Of a DNA stretch of 64,000 nt, positions 53,082 to 61,860 are shown piece after piece. Position 1 is the first letter of the stretch. Every line of letters starts with the position of its first letter. Under the pieces are notes generated by a model. The model was given only the letters and a program-made list of their open reading frames with translations, did no database searches and was not told where the DNA came from. The position numbers and the translations under genes are program-made. Source of the DNA: Modestobacter marinus (GTDB lineage Bacteria; Actinomycetota; Actinomycetes; Mycobacteriales; Geodermatophilaceae); contig NZ_JAAMPA010000001.1 in NCBI RefSeq assembly GCF_011758655.1, positions 2,294,001 to 2,358,000 on the forward strand, given 5' to 3'.

Positions 53082-54886
53082 CAGGCCGCGGACTCCGAGC
53101 CGCCGCTGCCGCCGCGACCACCGCGCCGACGACGCCGGCGCGGCCGGCCGCCGCCCTCGCCGCCGTCCGTGGACCCGGCCATCGCCGGGGTGTCCCGGTC
53201 GGTCGGCGGACCGTCGATCGCCGCCGCGGCTCCCGCAGCCGCTGCGCCGTTGCCCCGGGTGCGCTGCCGCGGGCGGCTCTTGCGCGGCCCGACCGTGGGC
53301 GGGGCCTCCTCGGTGGCGGGGGCGGTGCGGCCCGGGCCGGCCGAACCGCCGCCGGTGCGCTGGCGCTTGCCGGTCTCCCCGAGGTCCTCCAGGGTCTCCG
53401 CGCCCAGGCCCTCGCGGGTCCGCTGCGCGCGGGGGAGCCGGCCGGTGGCCGTGGTCGGCACGTCCAGGTCGGTGTAGACCCACGGCGAGGTGGAGTACGT
53501 CTCCGGCGGGTCGGCGAAGTCGAGGTCCAGCGCCTTGTTGATCAGCTGCCAGCGGGGGATGTCGTCCCAGTCGACCAGGGTGACCGCCACGCCGGTGCTG
53601 CCGGCCCGGCCGGTGCGGCCGATCCGGTGCACGTAGGTCTTCTCGTCCTCCGGGCACTGGTAGTTGACGACGTGGCTGACCCCGGTGACGTCGATGCCGC
53701 GGGCGGCGACGTCGGTGGCGACCAGCACGTCGACCTTGCCGGCGCGGAAGGCGCGCAGCGCCTGCTCGCGGGCGCCCTGGCCGAGGTCACCGTGCACCGC
53801 CGCCGCGGCGAACCCGCGGTCGACGAGCTCGTCGGCGACCTTCTGCGCGGTGCGCTTGGTGCGGCAGAACACCATCACCAGGCCGCGGTCGCGGGACTGC
53901 AGCACCCGGGACAGCAGCTCGGGCTTGTCCAGGTTGTGCGCCCGGTAGATGAACTGGGTGGTCTGCGGGACCGTCGAGCCCTCGTCGTTGCCGTGCGCCC
54001 GGATGTGCGTGGGCTGGGTCATGAAGGACCGCGACAGCGTGACGATCGGGCCGGGCATCGTCGCGGAGAACAGCATCGTCTGCCGCTTGTCCGGGACCAT
54101 CGCCAGGATCCGCTCGATGTCGGGCAGGAAGCCGAGGTCCAGCATCTCGTCGGCCTCGTCCAGGACCAGGCCCCGGACCTTGCCCAGGATCAGGTGCCCC
54201 TGCTGGGCCAGGTCCAGCAACCGGCCGGGGGTGCCGACGACGACCTCGACGCCGGCCTGCAGCGCGGCGACCTGCGGCTCGAAGGCGCGGCCACCGTAGA
54301 TGGCCTGCACCCGGATGCCGCGCCTGGCGCCGGCGGCGGCCAGGTCGCGGGAGACCTGCACGCACAGCTCGCGGGTCGGGACGACGACCAGCGCCTGCGG
54401 GACGCCGTCACCGCCCTCGGCGGCGGGGACGACGCGCTGCAGCAGCGGGACGCCGAAGCCCAGCGTCTTGCCGGTGCCGGTGCGGGCCTGCCCGATGAGG
54501 TCGTTGCCGGCCAGGGCGAGCGGGAGGGTCAGCTCCTGGATGGCGAAGGTGCGGGTGATCCCGACCTCGGCCAGCGCGGCCACGATGTCGGGGTGCACGT
54601 CGAAGTCGCTGAACAGCGGGCTGTCGGGGGCGACGGGCGCGCCGCCCAGCTCCTCGACCTGCTGCTCGAGCTCCTCGGGGGCGGGCGCGCCGGTCTCGGC
54701 GTGCTCCAGCTCCGGAGCGGCGGGGGTGGTGGTGGCAGTGGAGGTGTTCTCGGTGGAGGTCAGTTCTCTCGCCTCGGTCTGGTGGGGGACCGCGGTGCGT
54801 CGTCGGTGCCTGAGCTCGGTCTCGAGCTCCGGCGTTGCCCGACTCGCTCGCCGGTCCCGGGGTCGGTTCCGGGATGTTCGATCCAA
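53081..54886 (-). CDS. rhlE: DEAD-box RNA helicase (RhlE-like)
   Basis: Up to 601 aa. The N-terminal core has the Q motif FAIQELTLPLALAG, ARTGTGKTLGFGVPLL (Walker A), VVVPTREL, GTPGRLLDL, VLDEADEMLDLGF (DEAD) and FSATMP; the C-terminal core has VATDVAARGIDV and HRIGRTGRAG. A basic, Gly/Arg-rich tail (GGRPRRRRRRGGRGG) should bind RNA. The start is uncertain: TTG 54886 opens the frame, but CTG 54763 after CGAGAGAA may be used. A -10 (TAGGAT, 55035-55030) implies a long leader. RhlE-type helicases unwind structured RNA in ribosome assembly and mRNA decay. Confidence 0.93.
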   Translation of the reverse strand: MDRTSRNRPRDRRASRATPELETELRHRRRTAVPHQTEARELTSTENTSTATTTPAAPELEHAETGAPAPEELEQQVEELGGAPVAPDSPLFSDFDVHPDIVAALAEVGITRTFAIQELTLPLALAGNDLIGQARTGTGKTLGFGVPLLQRVVPAAEGGDGVPQALVVVPTRELCVQVSRDLAAAGARRGIRVQAIYGGRAFEPQVAALQAGVEVVVGTPGRLLDLAQQGHLILGKVRGLVLDEADEMLDLGFLPDIERILAMVPDKRQTMLFSATMPGPIVTLSRSFMTQPTHIRAHGNDEGSTVPQTTQFIYRAHNLDKPELLSRVLQSRDRGLVMVFCRTKRTAQKVADELVDRGFAAAAVHGDLGQGAREQALRAFRAGKVDVLVATDVAARGIDVTGVSHVVNYQCPEDEKTYVHRIGRTGRAGSTGVAVTLVDWDDIPRWQLINKALDLDFADPPETYSTSPWVYTDLDVPTTATGRLPRAQRTREGLGAETLEDLGETGKRQRTGGGSAGPGRTAPATEEAPPTVGPRKSRPRQRTRGNGAAAAGAAAAIDGPPTDRDTPAMAGSTDGGEGGGRPRRRRRRGGRGGSGGSESAA

Positions 54887-54959
54887 GCGCCGACGCGGCC
54901 AGCAGACCGGGCGTCGAGTGCAGACTGCCCGGGAGACGGCCCTCGGAGGGCCGGCCTCG

Positions 54960-54971
54960 AGGAGGTGATCC
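54960..54971. other. Exact 12-nt match to the 16S rRNA 3' end in the helicase leader
   Basis: The minus strand reads GGATCACCTCCT, identical to the anti-Shine-Dalgarno end of 16S rRNA, about 60 bases after the predicted helicase transcription start. The plus strand is the full-length Shine-Dalgarno complement, but no start codon stands at a proper distance after it. Confidence 0.6.
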
Positions 54972-55029
54972 GGCGGTCATCAGCGCACACGGAAGTTGCG
55001 CACGAACAACGAACCTGGCGGCTCGCCGA

Positions 55030-55035
55030 TTCCAT
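55030..55035 (-). promoter_or_regulatory. Predicted -10 of the helicase mRNA
   Basis: TAGGAT on the minus strand. It overlaps a plus-strand TAGCGT (55034-55039) that could serve the ferritin-like gene, so the two -10 elements would be back to back. Confidence 0.35.
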
Positions 55036-55151
55036 CCTAGCGTGACCTGCCCGTTAACCTCGCTGCGCTGCCGTGCGACACGGGCCCAGGAGGCGTCGAG
55101 CGGCCGCCGGCGGCGCGTCCCCGCGCCGGTGGGGCACGAGGAGGGGGAACC

Positions 55152-55838
55152 GTGACCAGCGTCGAGGAGGGCCAGGACCAGGGCCGGAGCGAGCCGGCCG
55201 TCCGGCCGGCGGTGATCGACCTGCTGGGCGTGCTGGCCTACGCCGAGCTGACCGCGTTCGACCGGCTCGCCGAGGACGCCCGGCTGGCGCCCACGCTCGA
55301 GGGCCGAGCCGCGCTGGCCCGGATGGCGGCGGCCGAGATCGGGCACCACGAGCGGCTGACCCAGCGGCTGCGCGAGCTCGGCGTGGACGTGGCCGAGGCG
55401 ATGACCCCGTTCGTCGCCGCGCTGGACGCCTTCCACGACGGGACCCGGGCGAGCACCTGGCTGGAGGGGCTGGTCAAGGCCTACGTCGGCGACGGGCTGG
55501 CCACCGACTTCTACCGCGAGGTCGCGGCCTTCCTCCCGCAGCCGGACCGGGCGCTGGTCGAGGAGGTCCTCGACGACAGCGGGCACGCCGACTTCGCGCT
55601 GCGGGAGGTCCGGGCCGCCATCCTCGCCGACTCGACGCTCACCGGTCGGCTGGCGCTGTGGGCGCGGCGGCTGGTCGGTGAGGCGCTGACCCAGTCCCAG
55701 GCGGTCATCGCCGAGCACGAGCAGCTGGCCGACCTGCTCATCGCCGGCACGGGGGACCTGACCGGGGTCGCCCGGCTGCTCCAGCGGCTCACCACCGCGC
55801 ACTCGGCCCGGATGCAGGCCCTCGGCCTCAACCCCTGA
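55152..55838 (+). CDS. Ferritin-like fold protein (Rv3210c-like)
   Basis: 228 aa, mainly helical. LLGVLAYAELTAFDRLAEDAR, AAEIGHHERLTQRLRELG and VEEVLDDSGHADFALREVRAAI carry E-x2-H-like groups (E in AAEIGHHE) that could bind a di-iron site, as in ferritin-like and MiaE-like proteins. The start is GTG 55152 with GAGGAGGGGG upstream. It is divergent from the helicase and convergent with DUF3107, the same order as in mycobacteria. Function is unknown. Confidence 0.88.
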   Translation: MTSVEEGQDQGRSEPAVRPAVIDLLGVLAYAELTAFDRLAEDARLAPTLEGRAALARMAAAEIGHHERLTQRLRELGVDVAEAMTPFVAALDAFHDGTRASTWLEGLVKAYVGDGLATDFYREVAAFLPQPDRALVEEVLDDSGHADFALREVRAAILADSTLTGRLALWARRLVGEALTQSQAVIAEHEQLADLLIAGTGDLTGVARLLQRLTTAHSARMQALGLNP

Positions 55839-55850
55839 GGGGGGAGACGC

Positions 55851-55885
55851 GACAGGGCGCCGCCGCGGTGCGGCGACGCCCTGTC
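55851..55885. terminator. Bidirectional terminator hairpin
   Basis: Nine-base perfect arms 55851-55859 and 55877-55885 with an inner CCGC/GCGG stem, between the convergent ferritin-like and DUF3107 genes. Confidence 0.75.
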
Positions 55886-55910
55886 GGCGGTGGTGCGGTG
55901 GTGCGGTCGT

Positions 55911-56141
55911 TCAGCTGCTGATGAAGCCCACCCGGCGCTGGTCGGCCTCGGCGATCTCGACGTAGGCGATCCGGTCGGTCGGGACGACGATGCGCCGGCC
56001 GCGCTCGTCCACCAGCGTGAGCAGGCCGTCCTTGGACCCGGTCATGGCCTTGGACACCTCGGCCGCGATCTCGTCCGGGCTCTTGGGGCTGTCGATGACC
56101 AGCTCGCGGGGGGAGTGTTGGACACCGATCTTTACTTCCAC
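55911..56141 (-). CDS. DUF3107 family protein (Rv3208A/TB9.4-like)
   Basis: 76 aa. MEVKIGVQHSPRELVIDSPKSPDEIAAEVSKAM and LLTLVDERGRRIVVPTDRIAYVEIAEADQRRVGFIS cover the whole DUF3107 family, a small beta-rich cytoplasmic protein found across actinobacteria. Function is unknown. It is followed by no gene on its strand and preceded by a TetR regulator, as in mycobacteria. Confidence 0.95.
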   Translation of the reverse strand: MEVKIGVQHSPRELVIDSPKSPDEIAAEVSKAMTGSKDGLLTLVDERGRRIVVPTDRIAYVEIAEADQRRVGFISS

Positions 56142-56242
56142 GCGGGGATGCCTCCTCAGGTCCGGCTACTGGCCTCCCACGCTAGTCCAGCCCCCCGGGA
56201 GGCAGCCGGTCCAACCGGTCAGCCGTCAGCGAACGGCGGAGC

Positions 56243-56908
56243 TCAGTCGGCGTCCTCGCGCAGCGGGAAGCCCGACATGCCGCGCCAGCCCAGGGACGAC
56301 GCGAGGGACACGGCCTCGTCGCGGGACAGGGTGCCCTTGCGGGCCAGCCACCACCGCGCGCTCGTCTCGGCCAGCCCGGTCATCCCCGCGGACAGCAGCA
56401 GCGCCCGCTCCGGGTCCGCGCCGGTCTCCATCGCGATGACCTCGGCGATCGCCTCGATGCACTGCCGGGCGCCGCGGTCGGCGATCCGCCGGACGTCGGG
56501 GTCGTTGCGCAGGTCGGACTCGAACACCAGCCGGAACGCCTCGCCGTCGGCGTCCACGAAGTCGAAGTAGGCACCCACCGCGCCGTCGACCCGCTCGCGG
56601 TTGGACTCCGTGCCCGCCATGGCCTCGCGGACCCGGTCGGTGAGCTCGTCGACCTGCTGTTCCAGCAGCGCCAGGTAGAGCTCCCGCTTGCCCGGGAAGT
56701 GCTGGTAGAGCACCGGCTTGCTGACCCCGGCCCGATCGGCGATGTCGTCCATCGCCGCGGCGTGGAACCCCTGGGCGACGAAGACGTCCTGCGCGGCCCG
56801 CAGCAGCTGCAGCCGCCGGGCACCCCGCGGCAGGCGCGCGGTGCGCGGGGCGGGGGTGCGGGGGGCAGCCGGCGGCGGAGGCGCGGGCGCGGGTCGGCTG
56901 GGTCGCAT
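56243..56908 (-). CDS. TetR-family regulator (Rv3208-like)
   Basis: 221 aa. After a Pro/Ala-rich start, RRLQLLRAAQDVFVAQGFHAAAMDDIADRAGVSKPVLYQHFPGKRELYLALLE is a canonical TetR HTH (about residues 32-83). The C-terminal ligand domain contains FDFVDADGEAFRLVFESDLRND. The likely operator is the palindrome at 56988-57001, over the start of the divergent hydrolase gene. The ligand is unknown. Confidence 0.92.
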   Translation of the reverse strand: MRPSRPAPAPPPPAAPRTPAPRTARLPRGARRLQLLRAAQDVFVAQGFHAAAMDDIADRAGVSKPVLYQHFPGKRELYLALLEQQVDELTDRVREAMAGTESNRERVDGAVGAYFDFVDADGEAFRLVFESDLRNDPDVRRIADRGARQCIEAIAEVIAMETGADPERALLLSAGMTGLAETSARWWLARKGTLSRDEAVSLASSLGWRGMSGFPLREDAD

Positions 56909-56987
56909 GGCCCGGCGATGTTACCGGCGCGTCGTGCCGACGGCGTCCCACCCCGGCCGGGCACGGCAGGACCGACACCCCGGTGTT

Positions 56988-57001
56988 CTACCGTCGGGTA
57001 G
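56988..57001. promoter_or_regulatory. Palindrome and -10 between TetR and hydrolase genes
   Basis: CTACC-GTCG-GGTAG (56988-57001) overlaps TACCGT (56989-56994), which ends seven bases before GTG 57002. A second small palindrome, ACAC-CCCG-GTGT, lies at about 56975-56986. TetR bound here would block the leaderless promoter. Confidence 0.4.
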
Positions 57002-58042
57002 GTGAACGACGCCCGGCTGTCCTCGGTGCCGCTGCCGCGGCCCGGTGCCCTCCTCCCGCCCTGGCCCGGTGCGATGGTGCCGATCACCGGCGGGGAGGTC
57101 TTCGTCCGGCACACGCCCTGGTGCGGCCCGCTGCCGGGCAGCGACCCGGCCGAGGGGGAGGCGCCGCACGAGCGGGCGCTCTACGTGCACGGCCTGGGCG
57201 GCGCCTCGACCAACTGGACCGACCTGGCCGCGTTGCTGGCCGTCCGGTTCGACGGCTGGGCCCTGGACCTGCCCGGGTTCGGCCAGTCGGCCCCGCCGCC
57301 GCGCTACTCCATCCACCGGCACGTGCAGGCCGTCGTCGACGTCCTGGAGTGGATCGTCGCCCGGCCCGGCCCCGGGCAGGGGCGTCCGGTGCACCTGGTG
57401 GGCAACTCGCTCGGCGGCCTGGTCAGCGTCTGGGTCGCCGCCCGCCGTCCGGACCTGGTCGCCACCCTCACCCTGATCTCCGCCGCCATGCCGGTCTACC
57501 GGGTGCCGGCGGCGTTCGACCGGGCGATCGCGCTGGTGCTGCTGCCCGGCGTGCCTGCGCTCGCCGAACGGCGGCTGGCCGGCGCCAGCCCGGAGCAGCG
57601 CGTCCGCGGCCTGCTGCAGATGTGCTTCGGCGACCCGGGCCGGGTGCCACCGGAGCGCGTCGCCGAGGCGGTGGAGGAGACCCGGCGGCGGGACGCCCAG
57701 CCCTGGGCGGGCCAGGCGCTCACCCGCAGCCTGCGCGGCCTGATGAGCTCCTACCTGCGGGTGGGCCGGGCGAACGCCTGGCGGATGGCCCGGTCGGTGC
57801 GGGCGCCGTCCCTGGTGGTCTGGGGTGACCGGGACAAGCTGGTCGACCCCGAGCTCGCGCCGCGGCTGGCCGAGGTGCTCCCCGACGCCCGGTTGCAGGT
57901 GCAGGCCGGCATCGGGCACCTGGCGATGCTGGAGGCCCCGGAGCCCACCGCCCGGGCGGTGCTCGGTCTGGCCGAGGACGCCGCCGGTGTCCGCGCGACC
58001 GACCCCGTCGGCGGTGCCGACCTCCCGGCCGGGCAGGTGTGA
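57002..58042 (+). CDS. Alpha/beta hydrolase
   Basis: 346 aa from GTG 57002. ALYVHGLGGASTNWTDLAALL holds the oxyanion hole, LDLPGFGQS follows, VHLVGNSLGGLVSVWVA has the nucleophile Ser in GNSLGG, WGDRDKLVDPELA the Asp, and GIGHLAMLEAPEP the His. The triad is complete. It resembles epoxide-hydrolase/esterase-type enzymes. Divergence from TetR suggests that this regulator controls it. Confidence 0.92.
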   Translation: MNDARLSSVPLPRPGALLPPWPGAMVPITGGEVFVRHTPWCGPLPGSDPAEGEAPHERALYVHGLGGASTNWTDLAALLAVRFDGWALDLPGFGQSAPPPRYSIHRHVQAVVDVLEWIVARPGPGQGRPVHLVGNSLGGLVSVWVAARRPDLVATLTLISAAMPVYRVPAAFDRAIALVLLPGVPALAERRLAGASPEQRVRGLLQMCFGDPGRVPPERVAEAVEETRRRDAQPWAGQALTRSLRGLMSSYLRVGRANAWRMARSVRAPSLVVWGDRDKLVDPELAPRLAEVLPDARLQVQAGIGHLAMLEAPEPTARAVLGLAEDAAGVRATDPVGGADLPAGQV

Positions 58043-58117
58043 CCGGGCGTCCCGGAACGGCGCCGCGCCCGGACGGCGTCCGCCCTGGGACCGGTGTGGC
58101 GTGAGAGCCTGGCCGCC

Positions 58118-59017
58118 GTGACGAGCCCGGGACCCCGTCCGTCCGGACGACGTCCGGCAGGGGAGCCGCTGGTCGCGCGCCGCGCCCCGACCGGACGCCC
58201 CACCGTGCTGCCGCGCGGCCGGTTCCGCCGGTTCGTCCGCCGGTACGGCTGGCGCGCCTACGCCGTCCCGGTGCTGGCCGTCGCGACCCTCCTGGCCCTC
58301 ATCGACGTCGTCCGGCCCGGCGGCGGGGAGGGCCCCACCTCCACGGCCTCGGCCGAGGCCGTGGAGACGTCCGCGCCGACCACGCCACCGGTCGTCGACG
58401 TCGAGGACGTCCCGGCCGGGGTGCCGAGCACACCGGCACCGCCGCCGGGGGAGACCGCACCCGCCGCACCGGCCTACGTCGAGCAGGGTGCCGGGAGCGT
58501 CAGCGTGGTCGACGGCACGTCCGGGGTGTACGGCACCGGGCCGCTGGAGCGCTTCGTCGTGGAGGTCGAGGACGGCATCGACGTCGACGGCGCCGCGTTC
58601 GCCGCCGCGGTCGAGGCCACCCTCGGCGACCCCCGGTCCTGGGGCGGCAACGGCGGGCTGTCCTTCCAGCGGGTGGGTGCCGCCGAGGCCGCGGCCGGTG
58701 CCTACGAGTTCCGGGTCAGCCTGATCAGCCCGGGCAGCATGGAGATCTACTGCCCCGGCGTCGGCACCAACGGCTACACGTCCTGCCGCTACGGCGAGCG
58801 CGCGGTGGTCAACCTGGCCCGCTGGGAGACCGCCGTCCCCGAGTACGGCGGTGACGTCGCCACCTACCGGCAGTACGTGGTCAACCACGAGGTCGGGCAC
58901 GTCCTGGGCCACGGCCACGAGCCGTGCCCGGGCCCGGGGCAGCCGGCCCCGGTGATGCAGCAGCAGACCCTCGGCCTGCAGGGCTGCCAGAAGAACGCCT
59001 GGCCGCTGCCCTCCTGA
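58118..59017 (+). CDS. DUF3152 family, zincin-like extracytoplasmic protein (Rv3207c-like)
   Basis: 299 aa from GTG 58118. A basic N-terminus, one TM helix (about residues 52-72) and a Thr/Pro/Ala-rich linker precede the DUF3152 domain (about 130-299). YVVNHEVGHVLGHGHEPCPG is a complete metzincin-like HExxHxxGxxH zinc site, and CPGVGTNGYTSCRYGERAVVNLARW is a family motif. It should be an anchored, secreted metal-dependent protease, but the substrate is unknown. Confidence 0.93.
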   Translation: MTSPGPRPSGRRPAGEPLVARRAPTGRPTVLPRGRFRRFVRRYGWRAYAVPVLAVATLLALIDVVRPGGGEGPTSTASAEAVETSAPTTPPVVDVEDVPAGVPSTPAPPPGETAPAAPAYVEQGAGSVSVVDGTSGVYGTGPLERFVVEVEDGIDVDGAAFAAAVEATLGDPRSWGGNGGLSFQRVGAAEAAAGAYEFRVSLISPGSMEIYCPGVGTNGYTSCRYGERAVVNLARWETAVPEYGGDVATYRQYVVNHEVGHVLGHGHEPCPGPGQPAPVMQQQTLGLQGCQKNAWPLPS

Positions 59018-59173
59018 TCGTCCGGCTCACCCCTCGGTCCGGGGCGGCGCTGGGTCCCGGAGAGGCCGTGCCGGGACCCGTTCCGGCGCGGCTGCGGCGG
59101 GTCTAGGGTCACTGCCGGTGCGCCGGGAAGCCTGGTCGGCAGTCGTGTTCCCGACTGCGATCGGAGGGCTCCG

Positions 59174-60109
59174 ATGCCCGCCTCTGCCCCTGCCGTGCCC
59201 GCACTGCGCGCCGAGCACCTGAGCAAGCGCTTCTCCCGGACCGTCGCCGTGGACGACCTCTCCCTGGCGGTGCCACCCGGGGAGGTCTTCGGCTTCCTCG
59301 GTCCGAACGGCGCCGGCAAGTCCACGACGATCCGGCTGGTGCTCGGGCTGCTGCGCCCCTCCGGTGGCCACGTGGAGGTGTTCGGCGTCCCGGCGCACGA
59401 CGTCGGCCGGGCCCACCGCCAGCTGGCCCACGTCCCCGCGGACGTCGCGCTCTGGCCGGCGCTGACCGGGCGGGAGTGCCTGGACCTGCTCGCCGCCGTC
59501 GGCCCGGGCACCGACCTGGCCTACCGGGCCGAGCTCGTCGAGCGGTTCGCCCTCGACCCGGACCGGCGGGCCCGCACCTACTCCACCGGCAACCGGCAGA
59601 AGGTCGCCCTGGTCGCCGCCTTCGCCACCCGCGCCCCGCTGCTGGTCCTGGACGAGCCGACCAGCGGCCTGGACCCGCTGATGGAGCGGGAGTTCCGCCG
59701 CTGCGTGACCGAGGCGGCCGCGCGCGGGCAGACGGTGTTCCTCAGCTCGCACCAGCTCGCCGAGGTCGAGGCCGTCTGCTCCCGGGTGGGCATCCTGCGC
59801 CAGGGCCGGCTGGTGGAGGTCGCCGGGCTGCACGAGCTGCGGCGGCTGCGCCGCTCGGAGATCAGCGTCACCCTGGCTCGTCCTGCTGCCGCGGGAGCCG
59901 GCCTGACCGGGGTCGACGGCGTCGCCGACCTGCGGTGGACGTCGCCGCTCGAGCTGACGATGACGCTGGCCGGCCCGCCCGCCCCGGTGCTGCGCGCGCT
60001 GGCCGGCCTGGACGTCGTCGCCCTCGACGTGCGCGAGCCCAGCCTCGAGGAGCTCTTCCTCGACTTCTACGGCGACGACCGGTCCACCGGCGCGGAGGTG
60101 CGGGCATGA
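59174..60109 (+). CDS. ABC transporter ATP-binding protein
   Basis: 311 aa. Walker A is FLGPNGAGKSTTIRL, the signature is STGNRQKVALVAAFA (a variant of LSGGQ common in this group), Walker B is LLVLDEPTSGLDPL, and the H-loop His is in SSHQLAEVEAV. A C-terminal domain of about 90 residues follows. It resembles Rv1218c-type drug or polyketide exporters. TAGGGT near 59103 is a likely -10. The stop overlaps the permease ATG (ATGA). Confidence 0.94.
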   Translation: MPASAPAVPALRAEHLSKRFSRTVAVDDLSLAVPPGEVFGFLGPNGAGKSTTIRLVLGLLRPSGGHVEVFGVPAHDVGRAHRQLAHVPADVALWPALTGRECLDLLAAVGPGTDLAYRAELVERFALDPDRRARTYSTGNRQKVALVAAFATRAPLLVLDEPTSGLDPLMEREFRRCVTEAAARGQTVFLSSHQLAEVEAVCSRVGILRQGRLVEVAGLHELRRLRRSEISVTLARPAAAGAGLTGVDGVADLRWTSPLELTMTLAGPPAPVLRALAGLDVVALDVREPSLEELFLDFYGDDRSTGAEVRA

Positions 60110-61749
60110 CCACCGGCACCGCGCCCGCCCCCACGGCGTCCGCTGCCGGGTGGACGCCGGAGCCCGGCCCGGCCGGTCGGGCGGTCACCGCCCTGGCCGC
60201 CCGGTCGGTCCGTCGCGGCGCCGTCCTGGTCACCGGCGTCGCCGCCGGGATGCCTGCGCTGGTCGCCGTCCAGCACCGGCAGCTGGACCAGGACCTGGCC
60301 GGGGCCTCGCTGGCGGCGCTCGCGGAGAACCCGGCCATCCGCACCCTGTTCGGCCCGCCGGTCGCGCTCGGGGACCCCGGCGGGTTCACCGTGTGGCGCA
60401 CCGGGACGGCGGTCGCGGTGCTCGTCGGCGTCTGGGCGGCGCTCGCGGCGACCCGGGTGACCCGGGGCGAGGAGGAGGCCGGTCGCTGGGACCTGCTGCT
60501 GGGCGGAAGGCTGCGGCTGCCGGCCGTGCTGCTGCGCCACCTGGTGGTCCTGCTGGGCGCGGCCGCGCTCGTCGGCGCCGCGACCGCCGCCGGCCTGGTG
60601 CTGGCCGGCACCGCCACGACCGGTGCCCTGCTGTTCGGCGCGCTCATCGGCGGCACCGGCATGGTGGGCGCCGCGCTGGGCGCGCTCGCCGCCCAGCTGC
60701 TGGCCGAGCGCCGGGTCGCCGCCGGCCTGGCGGTGGGGCTGCTGCTGGCCGGCCTGCTGACCCGGATGGTCGCCGACGGGGTGCCTGCGCTCGGCTGGCT
60801 GCACTGGCTGAGCCCGTTCGGCCTGCTGGGTCGCAGCGCTCCCTTCGCCGCCGACCGGGTGCTGCCGCTGGTCGTGCTGGCCGCTGCCGTCGCCGTCCTG
60901 GTCGCGGCGGCGCTGGCGGTCTCCACCCGGCGGGACGTCGGCAGCGGTCCCTGGCGCCGGCCCGGCACCGTCCGGCCCGGTGCCCGGCCGCTGCGCTCCC
61001 TGCCCGCGCTGGCGGCCCGGCACACCGGCCGGCCGGTGCTCGGCTGGGGCGCGGCGGTGGTGGCCTACTTCCTGCTCATCGGGCTGCTGGCCACCACGAT
61101 GACCGACTTCCTGAGCGAGAACCCGCGCTTCGCGGAGCTGGCCGCCCGGGCCGGCTTCGCCGAGCTGGGCAGCGTGCGCGGCTACGTGGCCTCGCTGTTC
61201 ACCCTGCTGGCAGTGCCGGTCGGTGGGTTCGTCGCCAGCCGGGTCGCGGCCACGGCGACCGACGAGGTCGCCGGTCGGCTGACGCTGCTGTACTCGCTGC
61301 CGGTGCGCCGGGTCCGCTGGCTGGCCACCGAGCTGACCGGGGTGGCGACCGGCGCCGTCCTGCTCACCGTGGCGGCCGGTCTGGCGACCTGGCTGGGCGC
61401 CACCTGGGTCGGGGCCGACCTGCCCATGGGCGCGGCGCTGACCGGGGTGCTCAACGTGCTGCCGGTCGTCGCGGTGTGCCTCGGGGCGGCGGTCGCGGCG
61501 CTGGCGTGGGCGCCGTCCGCCGTCCTGCCACTGGGGGTGCTGCCCGCAGCCGGCGGCTACCTGCTGCTGGTGCTCGCCGACACCCTGGCCTGGCCGGCCT
61601 GGGTCCGCGGCCTGTCGCCGTTCGCGCACGTCGCCGCCGTGCCGGCCGGGCCCGTGGACGTGCCCGGGCTGGCCGGGCTGCTGGTGGTCGCCGCGGTGCT
61701 GACCGTCGCGGGCCTGGCCGGGTACCGCCGCCGCGACCTGCGCGGATGA
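60106..61749 (+). CDS. ABC-2 type exporter permease
   Basis: 547 aa with about twelve TM helices in two six-helix halves, joined near residue 300. VLVGVWAALAATRVTRGEEEAGRWDLLLGGRLRLPAVLLRH and DEVAGRLTLLYSLPVRRVRWLATEL show the same RGEE/E-x-GR pattern in both halves. This is the 'exporter of polyketide antibiotics' type. With the ATP-binding gene it should form a complete exporter; the cargo is unknown. Confidence 0.92.
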   Translation: MTTGTAPAPTASAAGWTPEPGPAGRAVTALAARSVRRGAVLVTGVAAGMPALVAVQHRQLDQDLAGASLAALAENPAIRTLFGPPVALGDPGGFTVWRTGTAVAVLVGVWAALAATRVTRGEEEAGRWDLLLGGRLRLPAVLLRHLVVLLGAAALVGAATAAGLVLAGTATTGALLFGALIGGTGMVGAALGALAAQLLAERRVAAGLAVGLLLAGLLTRMVADGVPALGWLHWLSPFGLLGRSAPFAADRVLPLVVLAAAVAVLVAAALAVSTRRDVGSGPWRRPGTVRPGARPLRSLPALAARHTGRPVLGWGAAVVAYFLLIGLLATTMTDFLSENPRFAELAARAGFAELGSVRGYVASLFTLLAVPVGGFVASRVAATATDEVAGRLTLLYSLPVRRVRWLATELTGVATGAVLLTVAAGLATWLGATWVGADLPMGAALTGVLNVLPVVAVCLGAAVAALAWAPSAVLPLGVLPAAGGYLLLVLADTLAWPAWVRGLSPFAHVAAVPAGPVDVPGLAGLLVVAAVLTVAGLAGYRRRDLRG

Positions 61750-61860
61750 CCCCCGGGCCGCGACCGGGAAGAGCACGGCGTGGAACGCTGTTGGGCAGAG
61801 CAGGACACCGGCCTCTGGAGCCGGTCAGCCCTGTGACCACAGCCGTGTGAGGAGCGCTCC

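Noticed and set aside
54960-54980. Perfect Shine-Dalgarno of a small plus-strand gene
   Set aside because: AGGAGGTGATCC is ideal, but no start codon follows at 5-10 bases and no coding frame is evident before the ferritin-like gene.
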